DNA from: Chitinophaga sp. Cy-1792
GTDB taxonomy: Bacteria > Bacteroidota > Bacteroidia > Chitinophagales > Chitinophagaceae
Direction of reading: 5' to 3'
Assembly: GCF_011752935.1 (NCBI RefSeq)
Contig: NZ_VWWO01000002.1
Span: 2,108,001-2,172,000 of the forward strand
Length of the DNA stretch: 64,000 nt
The position numbers and the translations under genes were made by a program. Position 1 is the stretch's first letter. The number at the start of each line of letters is the position of its first letter. Below the pieces are notes generated by a model. It ran no database searches. It had not been told where the DNA came from and saw only the letters and a program-made list of their open reading frames with translations. Of the stretch, positions 26,161-35,674 are shown piece by piece.

Positions 26161-27507
26161 ATGGGTTTCAGGCTGTTGTCAGTTTTCAGGAATAATCATA
26201 TTCAGTCGTTACTGGGGAATGTGATTTCTGCCTTCTTTAATGTTTTATCCTTTGCCATCCTGGTGCGTATTCTCCCTGAATCAGCCTTTGGGGAATGGGT
26301 CATGTTTATTGCTACCTATAATGTACTGGACCAGATCCGGACGGCCCTGCTGCAATCGGGGCTGATTAAGTTCTATGCCGGCACCGACGAAGCCACTGCC
26401 AGATCGGTATGCGGGGCAGCCTGGTATGTAGCGCTGGCATTGACCATCATCTTCCTGTTATTGAATGCCGGGGTGCTGGCCATTGGCTGGCATTACTTCA
26501 ATGCCACCTGGCAGTTTTTCCTGCTGCACCTGGGTTTACTGCTGGTCCTCTCTCTTCCTTTCAACTTCGCCAGCTGGCTGTTGCAGGCCAGGCACCAGTT
26601 TGATAAGATCGTTCATATACGGCTGCTGCAAAACAGCAGCTTCCTCCTGCTGCTCGTAATACTGCACTACACGGGAAATGCCAGGATCACACTGATACTC
26701 TACGCATATGCGTTTGCGTTAGGGATTGCCAGCCTGTACTGTATGCTGCAACGATGGACTTCCATACACAGCCTCTGGTTCCGGAAGAAGGAACAGGTGA
26801 AGGCGCTTTTCGTATATGGGCGACTGATAGTAGGCAGCATGGTCACATCGGGTTTCATCCCCTATTCCGATAACTTCTTCATCCGCACCATGATCAATCC
26901 TGCTGCCGTAGCTATTTACAGCATACCGCAGAAATTCATGGAAGTGATAGAGATCATATTACGCAGCTTTGTAGCCACTGCCCAGCCAACCTTATCGGCT
27001 GCCGTTAACCGCAACGACTGGCGGGAGGTCTCCAAAGCTTTCTGCCGCTATACCGGCGCAGTTACTTTCCTCATCTTACCATTTATTATTGGTCTGATTA
27101 TTTTCGTACAACCACTGATTATTATTCTGGCTAAAAAGAATTACCTGGGCGCCACTCCCATCGTACTGATATTTCTCTTCTCCGCTATTCTTTATCCGAT
27201 CGACCGGTTTATTGGTGTTACCCTGGACATGATCAACAAACCTCAGCTCAACTTTTACAAAAACCTGCTCAAGGTCAGCATTAACGTGGTGGGCGATCTC
27301 GTCTTCATCTGGCTGTTTATGGACCTCCGGGCAGTTGCTGCTGTTTCCTTCCTGAACCTGCTGGCAGGAGTAGCCTTTGGCTACTATTTCCTGAAAAAAC
27401 AACTGCAGCTATCGGTGAAGGATATACTAAAAGAAGGCTGGGCTTCCTGCTCCCTGCTCCTGGAGAAATTACCTGCCAAACTACAACTGGTTAAAAAAAT
27501 AAATTAA
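26161..27507 (+). CDS. Oligosaccharide flippase (Wzx/MVF superfamily)
   Basis: A 448-aa polytopic inner-membrane protein with about 12 hydrophobic segments. The N-terminus LLGNVISAFFNVLSFAILVRILPESAFGEW is the standard first-helices pattern of polysaccharide flippases. It should move lipid-linked repeat units across the inner membrane. The next gene follows after 3 bp. Which of the two groups of glycosyltransferases in the region supplies its substrate is not known. Confidence 0.88.
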   Translation: MGFRLLSVFRNNHIQSLLGNVISAFFNVLSFAILVRILPESAFGEWVMFIATYNVLDQIRTALLQSGLIKFYAGTDEATARSVCGAAWYVALALTIIFLLLNAGVLAIGWHYFNATWQFFLLHLGLLLVLSLPFNFASWLLQARHQFDKIVHIRLLQNSSFLLLLVILHYTGNARITLILYAYAFALGIASLYCMLQRWTSIHSLWFRKKEQVKALFVYGRLIVGSMVTSGFIPYSDNFFIRTMINPAAVAIYSIPQKFMEVIEIILRSFVATAQPTLSAAVNRNDWREVSKAFCRYTGAVTFLILPFIIGLIIFVQPLIIILAKKNYLGATPIVLIFLFSAILYPIDRFIGVTLDMINKPQLNFYKNLLKVSINVVGDLVFIWLFMDLRAVAAVSFLNLLAGVAFGYYFLKKQLQLSVKDILKEGWASCSLLLEKLPAKLQLVKKIN

Positions 27508-27510
27508 GTC

Positions 27511-28365
27511 ATGCGTATTGCTTTTATTATTCTCGCCCACAAAAACCCCGAACAACTGTTACAGCTGCTGCGCCGCTTGTCGCACCCCAGGGTAGACTGT
27601 TACGTTCATCTTGATGCCAGGGCCGATATGCTCGCATTCGCAGAAGCAGCACACCTGCCACAGGTATATTTTATCCCTGGCCGTATTAAAGTACACTGGG
27701 CAGGCTTCAGCATGGTAAAGGCTACGCTCAACAGCCTGGAAGTAGCCCTGAGCAGCCGTCGCAAGTACCTCAATATTTCCCTGCTGAGCGGACTCGATTA
27801 CCCGCTGCGCCCCATCAACGAAATTGTAGATTTCTTCACCATTCATCAGGGCAACGAATTCCTGGATATCATGCCCGAAAAAGAAGTAGCAGCCACTATC
27901 TCCAAGCTGGACCGCTACCACTTTGAAGATATTCAGTTCAAAGGAAAATATTTCCTCACCCGCTGGATCAATCGCCTGACCCCTTCCAGGAAATGCCCGA
28001 TGAATTTTACTTTTACAGGTGGCTCCCAATGGTGGAGTCTTAGTGAGGAGTGCTTACGTTTCTGCAAAGAATTCCTGGAGCAGCAACCCTCCTTTGTCAA
28101 TTATTTCCGTTATACCTGGGGTTCGGATGAATTTATTTTCCATACCATTATTATGAACCATCCGGAATGGAGCAGGAAAGTAGTAAGGGATAACTTAAGA
28201 TATATTGATTGGTCTGCCAGACAGGCATCACCAAAGGTTCTGGGCCCGGCTGACCTGCCTAACATGATTGCCTCCGGCAAGTTTTTCGCGAGAAAATTTG
28301 ATATGAACATCCATCCGAATATATTGAGCAAGGTAGATGCGATGCTGGAAGATGCGGTGAAATAG
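27511..28365 (+). CDS. GT14 family glycosyltransferase (beta-1,6-GlcNAc-transferase-like)
   Basis: A 284-aa cytoplasmic protein of the core-2/I-branching family. It starts IAFIILAHKNPEQLLQLLRRLSHP, with the family markers YVHLDARAD (~31-39), LLSGLDYPLRP (~91-101), GSQWWSLS (~171-178) and TWGSDEFIFHTI (~204-215). It probably adds a branch sugar to the exopolysaccharide. It is translationally close to the flippase (3-bp gap). The 3' side is a structured intergenic element. Confidence 0.88.
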   Translation: MRIAFIILAHKNPEQLLQLLRRLSHPRVDCYVHLDARADMLAFAEAAHLPQVYFIPGRIKVHWAGFSMVKATLNSLEVALSSRRKYLNISLLSGLDYPLRPINEIVDFFTIHQGNEFLDIMPEKEVAATISKLDRYHFEDIQFKGKYFLTRWINRLTPSRKCPMNFTFTGGSQWWSLSEECLRFCKEFLEQQPSFVNYFRYTWGSDEFIFHTIIMNHPEWSRKVVRDNLRYIDWSARQASPKVLGPADLPNMIASGKFFARKFDMNIHPNILSKVDAMLEDAVK

Positions 28366-28387
28366 CTTTATGCTAACAGGAATAAAA

Positions 28388-28529
28388 AATGAGCGTATAT
28401 CATAAGCTATTTCATTATACCACCTGCATTTGATTTTTGCAACTGATACCTTCGGTATCAGTTGGGTGGTTCCGCGCTGCGCGCGGAGGGCTGCTGCCCT
28501 AATGAATCACTTTTGATACACGCTCTATT
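28388..28529. repeat. Nested inverted-repeat element with three inner hairpins
   Basis: Outer arms 28391-28402 (GAGCGTATATCA) and 28514-28525 (TGATACACGCTC) pair at 11 of 12 positions and extend with AAT/ATT around a one-base bulge. A second perfect 7-bp stem pairs 28411-28417 (TTCATTA) with 28500-28506. Inside are three tandem perfect hairpins: 28441-28463 (10 bp, C(TTCG)G loop), 28471-28487 (TCCGCGC/GCGCGGA) and 28487-28500 (AGGGC/GCCCT). It sits between convergent genes. It could be a compound terminator, a small non-autonomous repeat element or a structured RNA. Confidence 0.7.
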
Positions 28530-28549
28530 GGGCTAGATATGACGATTGC

Positions 28550-29284
28550 TTAATTCCTTTTTAATATTTTCGATTTCACGATACTTCTACAGATATCGCC
28601 AAAGGCTCTGCCAGCCGCTATCAGCTCCGCACCCATAGATCGCTGCGGGAAATGCTGATAAACCATATGCTCACTCCATGGCTCACGGAAATACTTTAAC
28701 AATTCTTCTTCCTGCGGATTAATGATATAGTCGAAACTGCCCTCCCACTCTATCCTTACGGTATGCAGGTTGGCATGTGTACGTTCCATGATTTTATAAC
28801 CGATGGAATTCTTTGGCAGATAGGCCTGGAAGAGTTCCCCGAAATCAAATTGCTGCGGGAAACTGATATTGGCTTTATCTACCATTACCAGTTTATTGTC
28901 AATTTCCAGGAGTACCCATCTATGAGATTTTTTCGGGTAGAGATGTTCACCCAGTAATGACGGCACTTCTATGTATCCTCTTTTAGCGACGCGGAACTGC
29001 TCCTGCAGGAAGGCATGCGGATCATCCACATGTTCCAGTACATGGTTACAGATCACATAATCGAATGATTTATCTTCAAAAGGCAGGTGTTCACCATCGG
29101 CACTGATAAACTCCTGATTACGGAGTACTTTGATATCGCCGCTTCTGTGCGTGTTGTCATCTGCATATTTATCTACCACTACATTCGAGCGTGGGTGTGG
29201 ATTATGGCCACCTCCCACTTCCAGCACACGGTCTGTCTTTTTAGTATTGATATCAAATCTGGAATGCGGATTTCTAATTTTCAT
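28550..29284 (-). CDS. Class I SAM-dependent methyltransferase
   Basis: A 244-aa protein starting MKIRNPHSRFDINTKKTDRVLEVGGGHNPHPRSNVVVDK. VLEVGGG is motif I for SAM binding, and FDYVICNHVLEHVDDPHAFLQEQFRV is the following Methyltransf_11 pattern. The open frame extends nine codons upstream to a TTG overlapping the previous stop codon, but ATG at 29284 gives the better start. It is the last gene of the minus-strand polysaccharide operon, so it may methylate a sugar or the chain end (inference). Substrate is not visible. Confidence 0.82.
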   Translation of the reverse strand: MKIRNPHSRFDINTKKTDRVLEVGGGHNPHPRSNVVVDKYADDNTHRSGDIKVLRNQEFISADGEHLPFEDKSFDYVICNHVLEHVDDPHAFLQEQFRVAKRGYIEVPSLLGEHLYPKKSHRWVLLEIDNKLVMVDKANISFPQQFDFGELFQAYLPKNSIGYKIMERTHANLHTVRIEWEGSFDYIINPQEEELLKYFREPWSEHMVYQHFPQRSMGAELIAAGRAFGDICRSIVKSKILKRN

Positions 29285-29307
29285 GGGTGTAATTCGGTAT
29301 AATGAAT

Positions 29308-30450
29308 TCAATGACTAACCAGCTTATAAAATACATTACTGTATACCTCTTCTATTTTGGTGGTCATGGCAGTGATGCTGTGTTCTGCTCTGGCACGCTG
29401 TAAGGCAGCATTGGCAAGGCGGCAACGTAATGCGGGATCATTGGCCAGCTTTAACAAGGTAGCACTGAGCACCGCTGTATTCCTGGGTGGTATCAGTATA
29501 CCGCTGACATTATCCTCCAATGCTTCGCGGGTACCGTCTACATCAGAGGCAATGATGGCTTTCCCCATTGCCATGGCTTCCAGAACGCCTATCGGGAAGC
29601 CTTCCCACAAGGAAGGCAGACAATAAATATCTATTGCTTTTAATATGCGGGGGATGTCCTGCCTGAAATCATCAAATACGACAGCATGGTCCAGACCCAG
29701 TCTGGCAGCCAGTTCCATCACCTCAGATTTCAACGGCCCTTCCCCTACCATGAGTAATTTAAGTGCCGGCTGGATAGCATGTGCCGCAGCGAAGGCCCTC
29801 ACCATACCGAGCGGATCTTTTTGAATAGTCATTCTGACAATAAATCCGACAACAATATCAGTCGCCTTAAAGCCATAGCTTTCCCTGACGTGGCCGCCGT
29901 CTATATCCGGCGTAAAGCTGTTCAGGTTGACACCATTACGGATTACCACCGAGCGGAAGCCCTGGATCACCTGCATACCTGTTTGCCGGTTAGATTCGGA
30001 AACAGTGATGTTGATACCGGTACGGCGGGTGATCAGCCTTTCGGCAAATATCCTTGCCTTGCGGTTCCAGAATGGCAGTTCGTTATGGAAAGACCAGCCA
30101 TGGACGGTATAAATCACCGGTAATCCCATAGACCGTGCGATCCATAAAATATTGGTATTGGCCCTGGAACCATGTACATGGACCATGTCAATACGTTGTT
30201 CTTTTAATAATTTTTTCACGGCTCCCCATACACGAAAATCGAATGGACGTTCGGTAGCTATTACAAATACGGGGATTTGCATCATCCGAAGGGTATCCAC
30301 CATCGGACCTTCCGTAAAGGACAAAACAATAGGTTCGAATCTGGAGGTATCAATGGTACTTACAAGATCCAGCACATGTCTTTCTCCTCCACCTACTCTA
30401 CCCTGGTGGATAGTCTGCAATACCCTGATTTTCCTGTTTGAATGCATCAT
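29308..30450 (-). CDS. GT4 family glycosyltransferase
   Basis: A 380-aa GT-B glycosyltransferase. GRVGGGERHVLDLV (~16-29) is the acceptor-side N-terminal motif. EGFPIGVLEAMAMGKAIIASDVDGTREAL (~280-310) contains the EX7E donor-binding signature of GT4 enzymes. It lies 5 bp after the asparagine synthase gene and 23 bp before the methyltransferase, all in one operon. Donor and acceptor sugars cannot be read from sequence. Confidence 0.9.
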   Translation of the reverse strand: MMHSNRKIRVLQTIHQGRVGGGERHVLDLVSTIDTSRFEPIVLSFTEGPMVDTLRMMQIPVFVIATERPFDFRVWGAVKKLLKEQRIDMVHVHGSRANTNILWIARSMGLPVIYTVHGWSFHNELPFWNRKARIFAERLITRRTGINITVSESNRQTGMQVIQGFRSVVIRNGVNLNSFTPDIDGGHVRESYGFKATDIVVGFIVRMTIQKDPLGMVRAFAAAHAIQPALKLLMVGEGPLKSEVMELAARLGLDHAVVFDDFRQDIPRILKAIDIYCLPSLWEGFPIGVLEAMAMGKAIIASDVDGTREALEDNVSGILIPPRNTAVLSATLLKLANDPALRCRLANAALQRARAEHSITAMTTKIEEVYSNVFYKLVSH

Positions 30451-30455
30451 CTTAG

Positions 30456-32357
30456 TTACAGCGGGGCGATCCAGCGGCTAAACCACAGCTGAAATACCAA
30501 CATATTCCAGAGCTTCTGATGGTTTACCTTTTCGCCTTTTAAATAGCAGTTTAACAATGGTTGTATACTAGCAGCGTTTAACAAACCGGACTGCGCTAAT
30601 TTTTCAGGCGAGAGATAATATCGCATCTGTTCACTCAAAGCGTCCCTGAACCATACCTGCAAAGGTGCAATGAAAGGCTTTTTAGGCCTGTCCATCAGGG
30701 ATGCAGGAATGTATCGGTGAACGATAGTCTTCAGTATATATTTGTTAACACCATCTTTTCTTTTAAGGGATTGTGGAACCTTCGCTAAAAATTCCACCAG
30801 CCGGTGATCCAGCATAGGTTCTCTTCCTTCTATGCTGACCGACATTGTTGCGCGGTCTACCTTTGTGAGATTATTATCGACCAGGAAAGTTTTGTAATCC
30901 ATGGCCAGCAGCTTGTTTAAAGGGTCATTAACAGTTTGTAGTTCACCGTTCAGATCAAAGGCAGTTTTGTATCTATCCGGGGTTTGCTGCAGGTATTGTT
31001 TCAGTTCTCTATCTGTCAGGTGCTGGCTGATATATTTCATGGCCGCTTCGGGTTTGCCGCTTTGCCATATCAGCTTCATCTTTTCGTATCGCGTGGAAAA
31101 ATTATATTGTTTATTGAAATACGGTATACGTTCCGGGTTGATCAGGTCCATTGTTTTGCTCAGCAGGAACTGCACCGGTGCAGGGATGCCGTTGGTATAC
31201 TTCAGGGATTGCGCAAATTTACTGTAGCCGGCGAATATCTCATCACCGCCATCAGCACTGAGGGCCACTTTCACCTGTTTACTTGCCAGGCGGCTTACCA
31301 GCGTCGTAGGTACGGTGCTGTTATCCGCGAAAGGCTCATCATATACTTCCGGCAGGTTGTGCAGGATTTCTGCTGCATCGTTCGGGCCGATGATCCATTC
31401 GTTATGGTCTGTTCCCAGATGTCTGGCGATGGCTGCCGCTTCTTTTGACTCATCCCATTGGGCCTCTTTATAGCCGATGGTAAAGGTTTTTATTTTACTG
31501 GTACTATCCGCCTGCAGGATAGCGGCTACGCTGGAGCTATCATAGCCACCACTCAGAAAAACACCTACCGGCACATCCGACACCATGCGGTAACGGTAGG
31601 CACTTTGCATGAGCTTCTCTGTTTCATCGATGATCTCTGCTTCTGAAAGTCCTGTCAGTGGCTGGCGGTAGGCATCCAAAACATTCCAGTACTCATGTGT
31701 GGTAACGGTGCGGGTGGCCAGCTGTAACTTCAGCAGGTGCCCAGGCAACAGTTTCCAGGTATTTTTAAAAATGGTATAGGGAGCAGGAATATAGCTGTAT
31801 TGCAGGAACAGGGATAAACTATTGGTATCAATATCGTTTTTAAAACAGGGATGATGATGAAAGCTTTTCAGCTCAGATGCGAACAACAGGATGTTATTAT
31901 CCCAGGCATAATACAATGGCTTTACACCTGCTCTGTCTCTCCCCAACAACAACTCTTCTCTTTGTTCATCATACAGGGCAAAGGCAAACATGCCGATACA
32001 TTTGTCCAGCACTTTTTCCTGCCAGCAGTGAAAGCCTTTCAGCAGTACTTCTGTATCTGAACCGGAATAAAATTTATAGCCCAATGCCAGCAGCTCCTGC
32101 CGGATCTCGCGGTAGTTATAAATTTCACCGTTGAAAATTAATGTATAGGAGCCGAAATGCATGGGCTGATGGCCGGATGCAGAAAGGTCGAGGATCGATA
32201 GTCTGCGCTGGCCAAGGCCAACGGTGGCAACTTTAGGCAGAAATACTTCATAGCCTGCATCATCAGGACCGCGGTGTAGGAGTGCGTCCGTCATATTCTG
32301 CAGGATTTGTGTACCTGTCTGCCGTGAAAAATCTACAAAACCAGCTATACCGCACAT
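30456..32357 (-). CDS. asnB: Asparagine synthase (glutamine-hydrolysing)
   Basis: A 633-aa two-domain amidotransferase. The N-terminal class II glutaminase begins MCGIAGFVDF, with Cys2 as nucleophile and RRLSILDLSASGHQPM. The C-terminal synthetase domain has the ATP-pyrophosphatase loop SGGYDSSSVAAIL and SADGGDEIFAGYSKF. It transfers ammonia from glutamine to an activated carboxylate. In polysaccharide operons such enzymes often amidate uronic acids rather than make free asparagine, which is plausible here but inferred. It overlaps the upstream GT2 gene by 13 bp, a sign of translational coupling. Confidence 0.9.
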   Translation of the reverse strand: MCGIAGFVDFSRQTGTQILQNMTDALLHRGPDDAGYEVFLPKVATVGLGQRRLSILDLSASGHQPMHFGSYTLIFNGEIYNYREIRQELLALGYKFYSGSDTEVLLKGFHCWQEKVLDKCIGMFAFALYDEQREELLLGRDRAGVKPLYYAWDNNILLFASELKSFHHHPCFKNDIDTNSLSLFLQYSYIPAPYTIFKNTWKLLPGHLLKLQLATRTVTTHEYWNVLDAYRQPLTGLSEAEIIDETEKLMQSAYRYRMVSDVPVGVFLSGGYDSSSVAAILQADSTSKIKTFTIGYKEAQWDESKEAAAIARHLGTDHNEWIIGPNDAAEILHNLPEVYDEPFADNSTVPTTLVSRLASKQVKVALSADGGDEIFAGYSKFAQSLKYTNGIPAPVQFLLSKTMDLINPERIPYFNKQYNFSTRYEKMKLIWQSGKPEAAMKYISQHLTDRELKQYLQQTPDRYKTAFDLNGELQTVNDPLNKLLAMDYKTFLVDNNLTKVDRATMSVSIEGREPMLDHRLVEFLAKVPQSLKRKDGVNKYILKTIVHRYIPASLMDRPKKPFIAPLQVWFRDALSEQMRYYLSPEKLAQSGLLNAASIQPLLNCYLKGEKVNHQKLWNMLVFQLWFSRWIAPL

Positions 32358-33265
32358 GATTCCTTATTTAGATTTAAGTTTTTAATATTCCAGATCACCC
32401 CTTTCCAGAAAGCGCGCAGATGGTCCTTTTCGCGTTTCAGCACATATCGGAGCGTATTCTTAGGGATGGTCACAAAGGCAAAGAACAGCAGGAACAGGGC
32501 CAGCTGGTACCATCTTACGTTGCGGCGCATAAACAGGATGCGGTTGCGGGTGAGATAGTATGTTTTGAGCACACTGTTTTTTCCTGTGGTCATAGATTCT
32601 TTATGGTAGATGAGTGATGCCGGCTCATAGTAAATGCGATAGCCTTTACGTCTGAACATCTCGCACCAGTCAAATTCTTCATAGTAGAGAAAATATATTT
32701 CCGGCATCAGTCCTACTTCCTCCAGTACGGCGCGTTTCATCATCATGGCGCCACCATGCGCATAGGCGGTGGTGCCGCCGGTATTGTACTGGCCCCTATC
32801 TTCTTCCTTACAGCCGATCATACTGTTTCTGCCGGTGAAAACATCTACCTGTCTGTACCCGGCATATTCTATAATACCCGGATGAAAGAAGTAATGGAAT
32901 TTCGGACTAACAATACCAACATCTGCATGTTGCTCAAAAATGGCCAGCAGTCCGGGTATCAGCCCGGGCGTAAAGGCAGTATCATTATTCACGAGAAACA
33001 GGAAATCACCTTTTGCGGCCTGTATGCCAATATTATTTCCACCTGCAAACCCTTTATTGGTAGCACTTCGTATCACTTTCACCGCCGGGTATGCATTGGT
33101 GAATGAGTCTGTCGGATCTTCGGCAGATGCATTATCCACCACGATCACTTCCAGGTTTTTATAATCGTTGGAAGCGATGGATTCCAGCAATGCAACTGTT
33201 ACCGCACTGTTGTTATAGTTAACGGTAACGATGGAAACCAGTGGTGTATGTACGTTATTCGGCAT
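32345..33265 (-). CDS. GT2 family glycosyltransferase (rhamnosyltransferase-like)
   Basis: A 306-aa GT-A protein. It shows VSIVTVNYNNSAVTVALLESI (~10-30), VVDNASAEDP (~42-51), FLFLVNNDTAF (DxD position read as NND, ~88-98) and YYEEFDWCEMFRRKGYRI (~203-220). This is the WcaA/WbbL-type pattern. A hydrophobic segment (~252-272) near the C-terminus suggests membrane association. It overlaps both neighbours (11 and 13 bp) in the operon. Confidence 0.9.
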   Translation of the reverse strand: MPNNVHTPLVSIVTVNYNNSAVTVALLESIASNDYKNLEVIVVDNASAEDPTDSFTNAYPAVKVIRSATNKGFAGGNNIGIQAAKGDFLFLVNNDTAFTPGLIPGLLAIFEQHADVGIVSPKFHYFFHPGIIEYAGYRQVDVFTGRNSMIGCKEEDRGQYNTGGTTAYAHGGAMMMKRAVLEEVGLMPEIYFLYYEEFDWCEMFRRKGYRIYYEPASLIYHKESMTTGKNSVLKTYYLTRNRILFMRRNVRWYQLALFLLFFAFVTIPKNTLRYVLKREKDHLRAFWKGVIWNIKNLNLNKESCAV

Positions 33266-34481
33266 CCAGTAATGGGTTGTCTACAGTTGTTTTAGAATGA
33301 CTGGTATGGATAAAGGTATTGTCCGCACCTTTCAGTTTAAACGTCAGTGCCAGCATGATACCTATAGCTCTTGGCAGACTCACCAGCCCTTTCAGGAAAT
33401 ACTTCGCATAAAAGAGTCTGGGTATGGGCAGCAACAAAGTCAATGCATTGGTGGCCCATAGTATCAGCCAGTACCAGTAAGGGATAAACAGGTAATGCTG
33501 TAAAAAGAAATATAGTACAGGCATTAACGTTACAAAGGTCAGCAGCAGCATCCTTGGCGGCATCATGTTCTGGCAGACGAACAGGTTGAAATAGTCCATG
33601 TTGCCGGTTTTGAGCGCATACCATCCTTTGTGCCAGTATTTAAAAAGATACTTATACTGACTGGAGAGCCAGCGTCGGCGCTGGTTGGTAAATGCTGCAG
33701 CATTGTCCACCTTTTCATCAAATACCAGTGCTTCTTCCAGGTAGTATATGGGTTGTGGTTTTAAACCGACCTTTTTAAAAACGGTTCCATCGGCCATCAG
33801 CAGCTGCAACACTTTATCAAATCCGCCGGTAGCATCGATTTCCTGCATCGCAGTTTTTATCAGCTGATACTGAAAAGCCATGCCGGAGCCTATCAGCGAC
33901 GACGACAATCCCAGGGCGCAGCTGCCTTTACGATACAGGTGATTGGAAATAATTTCATTCGCCGTATCCAGGATAGCAAAGGGCGTATCGATATTTTTAG
34001 CTACGCGCCTGGCCTGTACAGCCATATGCCCCTGCCGGAATGCGTAATTGATCTTTAACAGAAAATCAGCATCCAGGAGGTTATCTGCATCACAGATGAG
34101 GGCCATATCATAGCTGTTATCCAGCTGTTGGAACGCCGCATTCAGTGCACGCACCTTGGTACTTTTTTCGAAGCTCACCGGAACCACGATGGCACTGGTA
34201 ACTGCCAGTGCCTCCAGGGTAGCGGGTTGCAACGAATCTGCTATTACTACTATATCAAAAGACGATCGCGGATAGCGTAGCTTTTCGTAGTTGGCCACCG
34301 TGGCAAGGATGATGGCATCTTCCTTGTAGGCGGGCACCAGCACTGCAATCCGGCCATACGCTTCCTGGCTCCAGTCGTCTACTTTCTTTTTTTTCTCCAG
34401 GCTGGCAGCAAGGCAGAAATAAAGATTATACAATACACACAGCGCCGGGAACAAAAACACAACAATTTCTACAACAAGCAT
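33255..34481 (-). CDS. Membrane GT2 glycosyltransferase (processive-like)
   Basis: A 408-aa protein with an N-terminal helix (MLVVEIVVFLFPALCVLYNLYF) and three to four C-terminal membrane segments. The GT-A core has VLVPAYKEDAII (~47), ICDADNLLDADF (DxD, ~131-142) and QRRRWLSSQYKYL (~260), the QxxRW motif of processive synthases such as hyaluronan or cellulose synthase. The frame is open 18 codons upstream, but that start would overlap the previous gene. The ATG at 34481 lies just 2 bp after its stop and opens the first helix, so it is chosen. Confidence 0.88.
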   Translation of the reverse strand: MLVVEIVVFLFPALCVLYNLYFCLAASLEKKKKVDDWSQEAYGRIAVLVPAYKEDAIILATVANYEKLRYPRSSFDIVVIADSLQPATLEALAVTSAIVVPVSFEKSTKVRALNAAFQQLDNSYDMALICDADNLLDADFLLKINYAFRQGHMAVQARRVAKNIDTPFAILDTANEIISNHLYRKGSCALGLSSSLIGSGMAFQYQLIKTAMQEIDATGGFDKVLQLLMADGTVFKKVGLKPQPIYYLEEALVFDEKVDNAAAFTNQRRRWLSSQYKYLFKYWHKGWYALKTGNMDYFNLFVCQNMMPPRMLLLTFVTLMPVLYFFLQHYLFIPYWYWLILWATNALTLLLPIPRLFYAKYFLKGLVSLPRAIGIMLALTFKLKGADNTFIHTSHSKTTVDNPLLDAE

Positions 34482-34483
34482 TA

Positions 34484-35641
34484 CTATACATTTTCTTTTT
34501 GCACAAGTGCAAATGGGGTATTCATCATGATCCACATATCATAGCCAAACGTATGTTTGTTGGCATAGTTGATATCCAGACCAATTCTTTCTTCTGTTGA
34601 CATATCCTTATTTCCTCTTTTGCTGATCTGCCAGAGTCCTGTGATACCGGCAGGTGCATTGAAGCGTTGCGACCACTCGTCTGTGGTAAGTGCAGCAGCT
34701 TCATAGAGTGGCAGCGGGCGGTTACCTACCAGCGACATATCTCCCTTAATTACATTGAGCAATTGCGGGATCTCGTCCAGGCTGGTATTACGGAGGAAGG
34801 CACCCAGCTTTGTGATACGCGGGTCGTTGGTAACTTTATAAAATACAGTACCACCCTGTTCGTTACTATATTGGTTGAGGTGCGACAGCTGTTGCAATTT
34901 TTTATCTGCGTCTGGCACCATCGTTCTGAACTTATAGAATTTAAAGATGCGGTAGTTTTTACCGGCTCTTTTGGCGGCGTAGAATATCGGGCCTTTAGAC
35001 TCCATTCTGATCGCTGCTGCGATGACCAGCAAAAAGGGCGACGCCACAATGAGTGCCATGCTGGCCAGGAGGATATCCGTCAGTCGTTTGATAACAGCGC
35101 CCGGAGTGCGTTTGGGCCGGGTAAGATTTTTATCGGGAGAAGTACTTTCCTGGCGCGTGATGACACTCAGGTATTTGAACTTGCTAACAAACGTTATTTT
35201 TTTATCGAGTGTGTGCATGAGGCAGTCGCGGGTGATTACCTCATCGATGAAGCGGTATTTCCTGGCAAAAGATTTCAGTTGCTCTGAAACCTGCTCTGAA
35301 TACATAAAGAAGGGAATAGAGCGCAGTACCTGGTTATCCTGAAAGTACTGTTCCCATTGTTCGCACTCCTGTTCATATTTACTGTTAAAGCGGTAAATGA
35401 TGACAGCAGGGATTTTACGGAATACGTTCAGCACCTCTGAAATAGAGGCCTGTGCGGCATTTATATCCTGTACAACCAGGAATTTATAATTGCCGGGGGT
35501 ATCTCTGACATCCAGGTAGGTATTACCCACAAAGATGACAATTTTTTCGGGGCTCAATTGACGAATCACAGCAGTTTCCGTTTTCTCATGCGCTGGTTTC
35601 AATGGCATAGCAGGAGTTAATTCAGGTGTAGTCGTTCCCAT
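34484..35641 (-). CDS. Undecaprenyl-phosphate sugar phosphotransferase (initiating)
   Basis: A 385-aa polyprenyl-phosphate phosphoglycosyltransferase that should start repeat-unit assembly on undecaprenyl phosphate. The C-terminal bacterial sugar transferase domain (~180-380) has one membrane helix (~190-212), [12 protein letters not shown] (~236-247), [20 protein letters not shown] and [12 protein letters not shown]. The N-terminal ~165 residues are not the usual four-helix region. They read as a soluble alpha/beta segment like a degenerate receiver domain ([31 protein letters not shown]). A single-domain response regulator gene sits directly upstream (33-bp gap), which invites a regulatory link (inference). 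Confidence 0.9.
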   Translation of the reverse strand: MGTTTPELTPAMPLKPAHEKTETAVIRQLSPEKIVIFVGNTYLDVRDTPGNYKFLVVQDINAAQASISEVLNVFRKIPAVIIYRFNSKYEQECEQWEQYFQDNQVLRSIPFFMYSEQVSEQLKSFARKYRFIDEVITRDCLMHTLDKKITFVSKFKYLSVITRQESTSPDKNLTRPKRTPGAVIKRLTDILLASMALIVASPFLLVIAAAIRMESKGPIFYAAKRAGKNYRIFKFYKFRTMVPDADKKLQQLSHLNQYSNEQGGTVFYKVTNDPRITKLGAFLRNTSLDEIPQLLNVIKGDMSLVGNRPLPLYEAAALTTDEWSQRFNAPAGITGLWQISKRGNKDMSTEERIGLDINYANKHTFGYDMWIMMNTPFALVQKENV

Positions 35642-35674
35642 TATTAATTATTTGGCGTTAAACAATGCGGCATA

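Noticed and set aside
28550..29311. Longer methyltransferase start at 29311
   Set aside because: That start is TTG overlapping the upstream stop; the ATG at 29284 gives the natural N-terminus.
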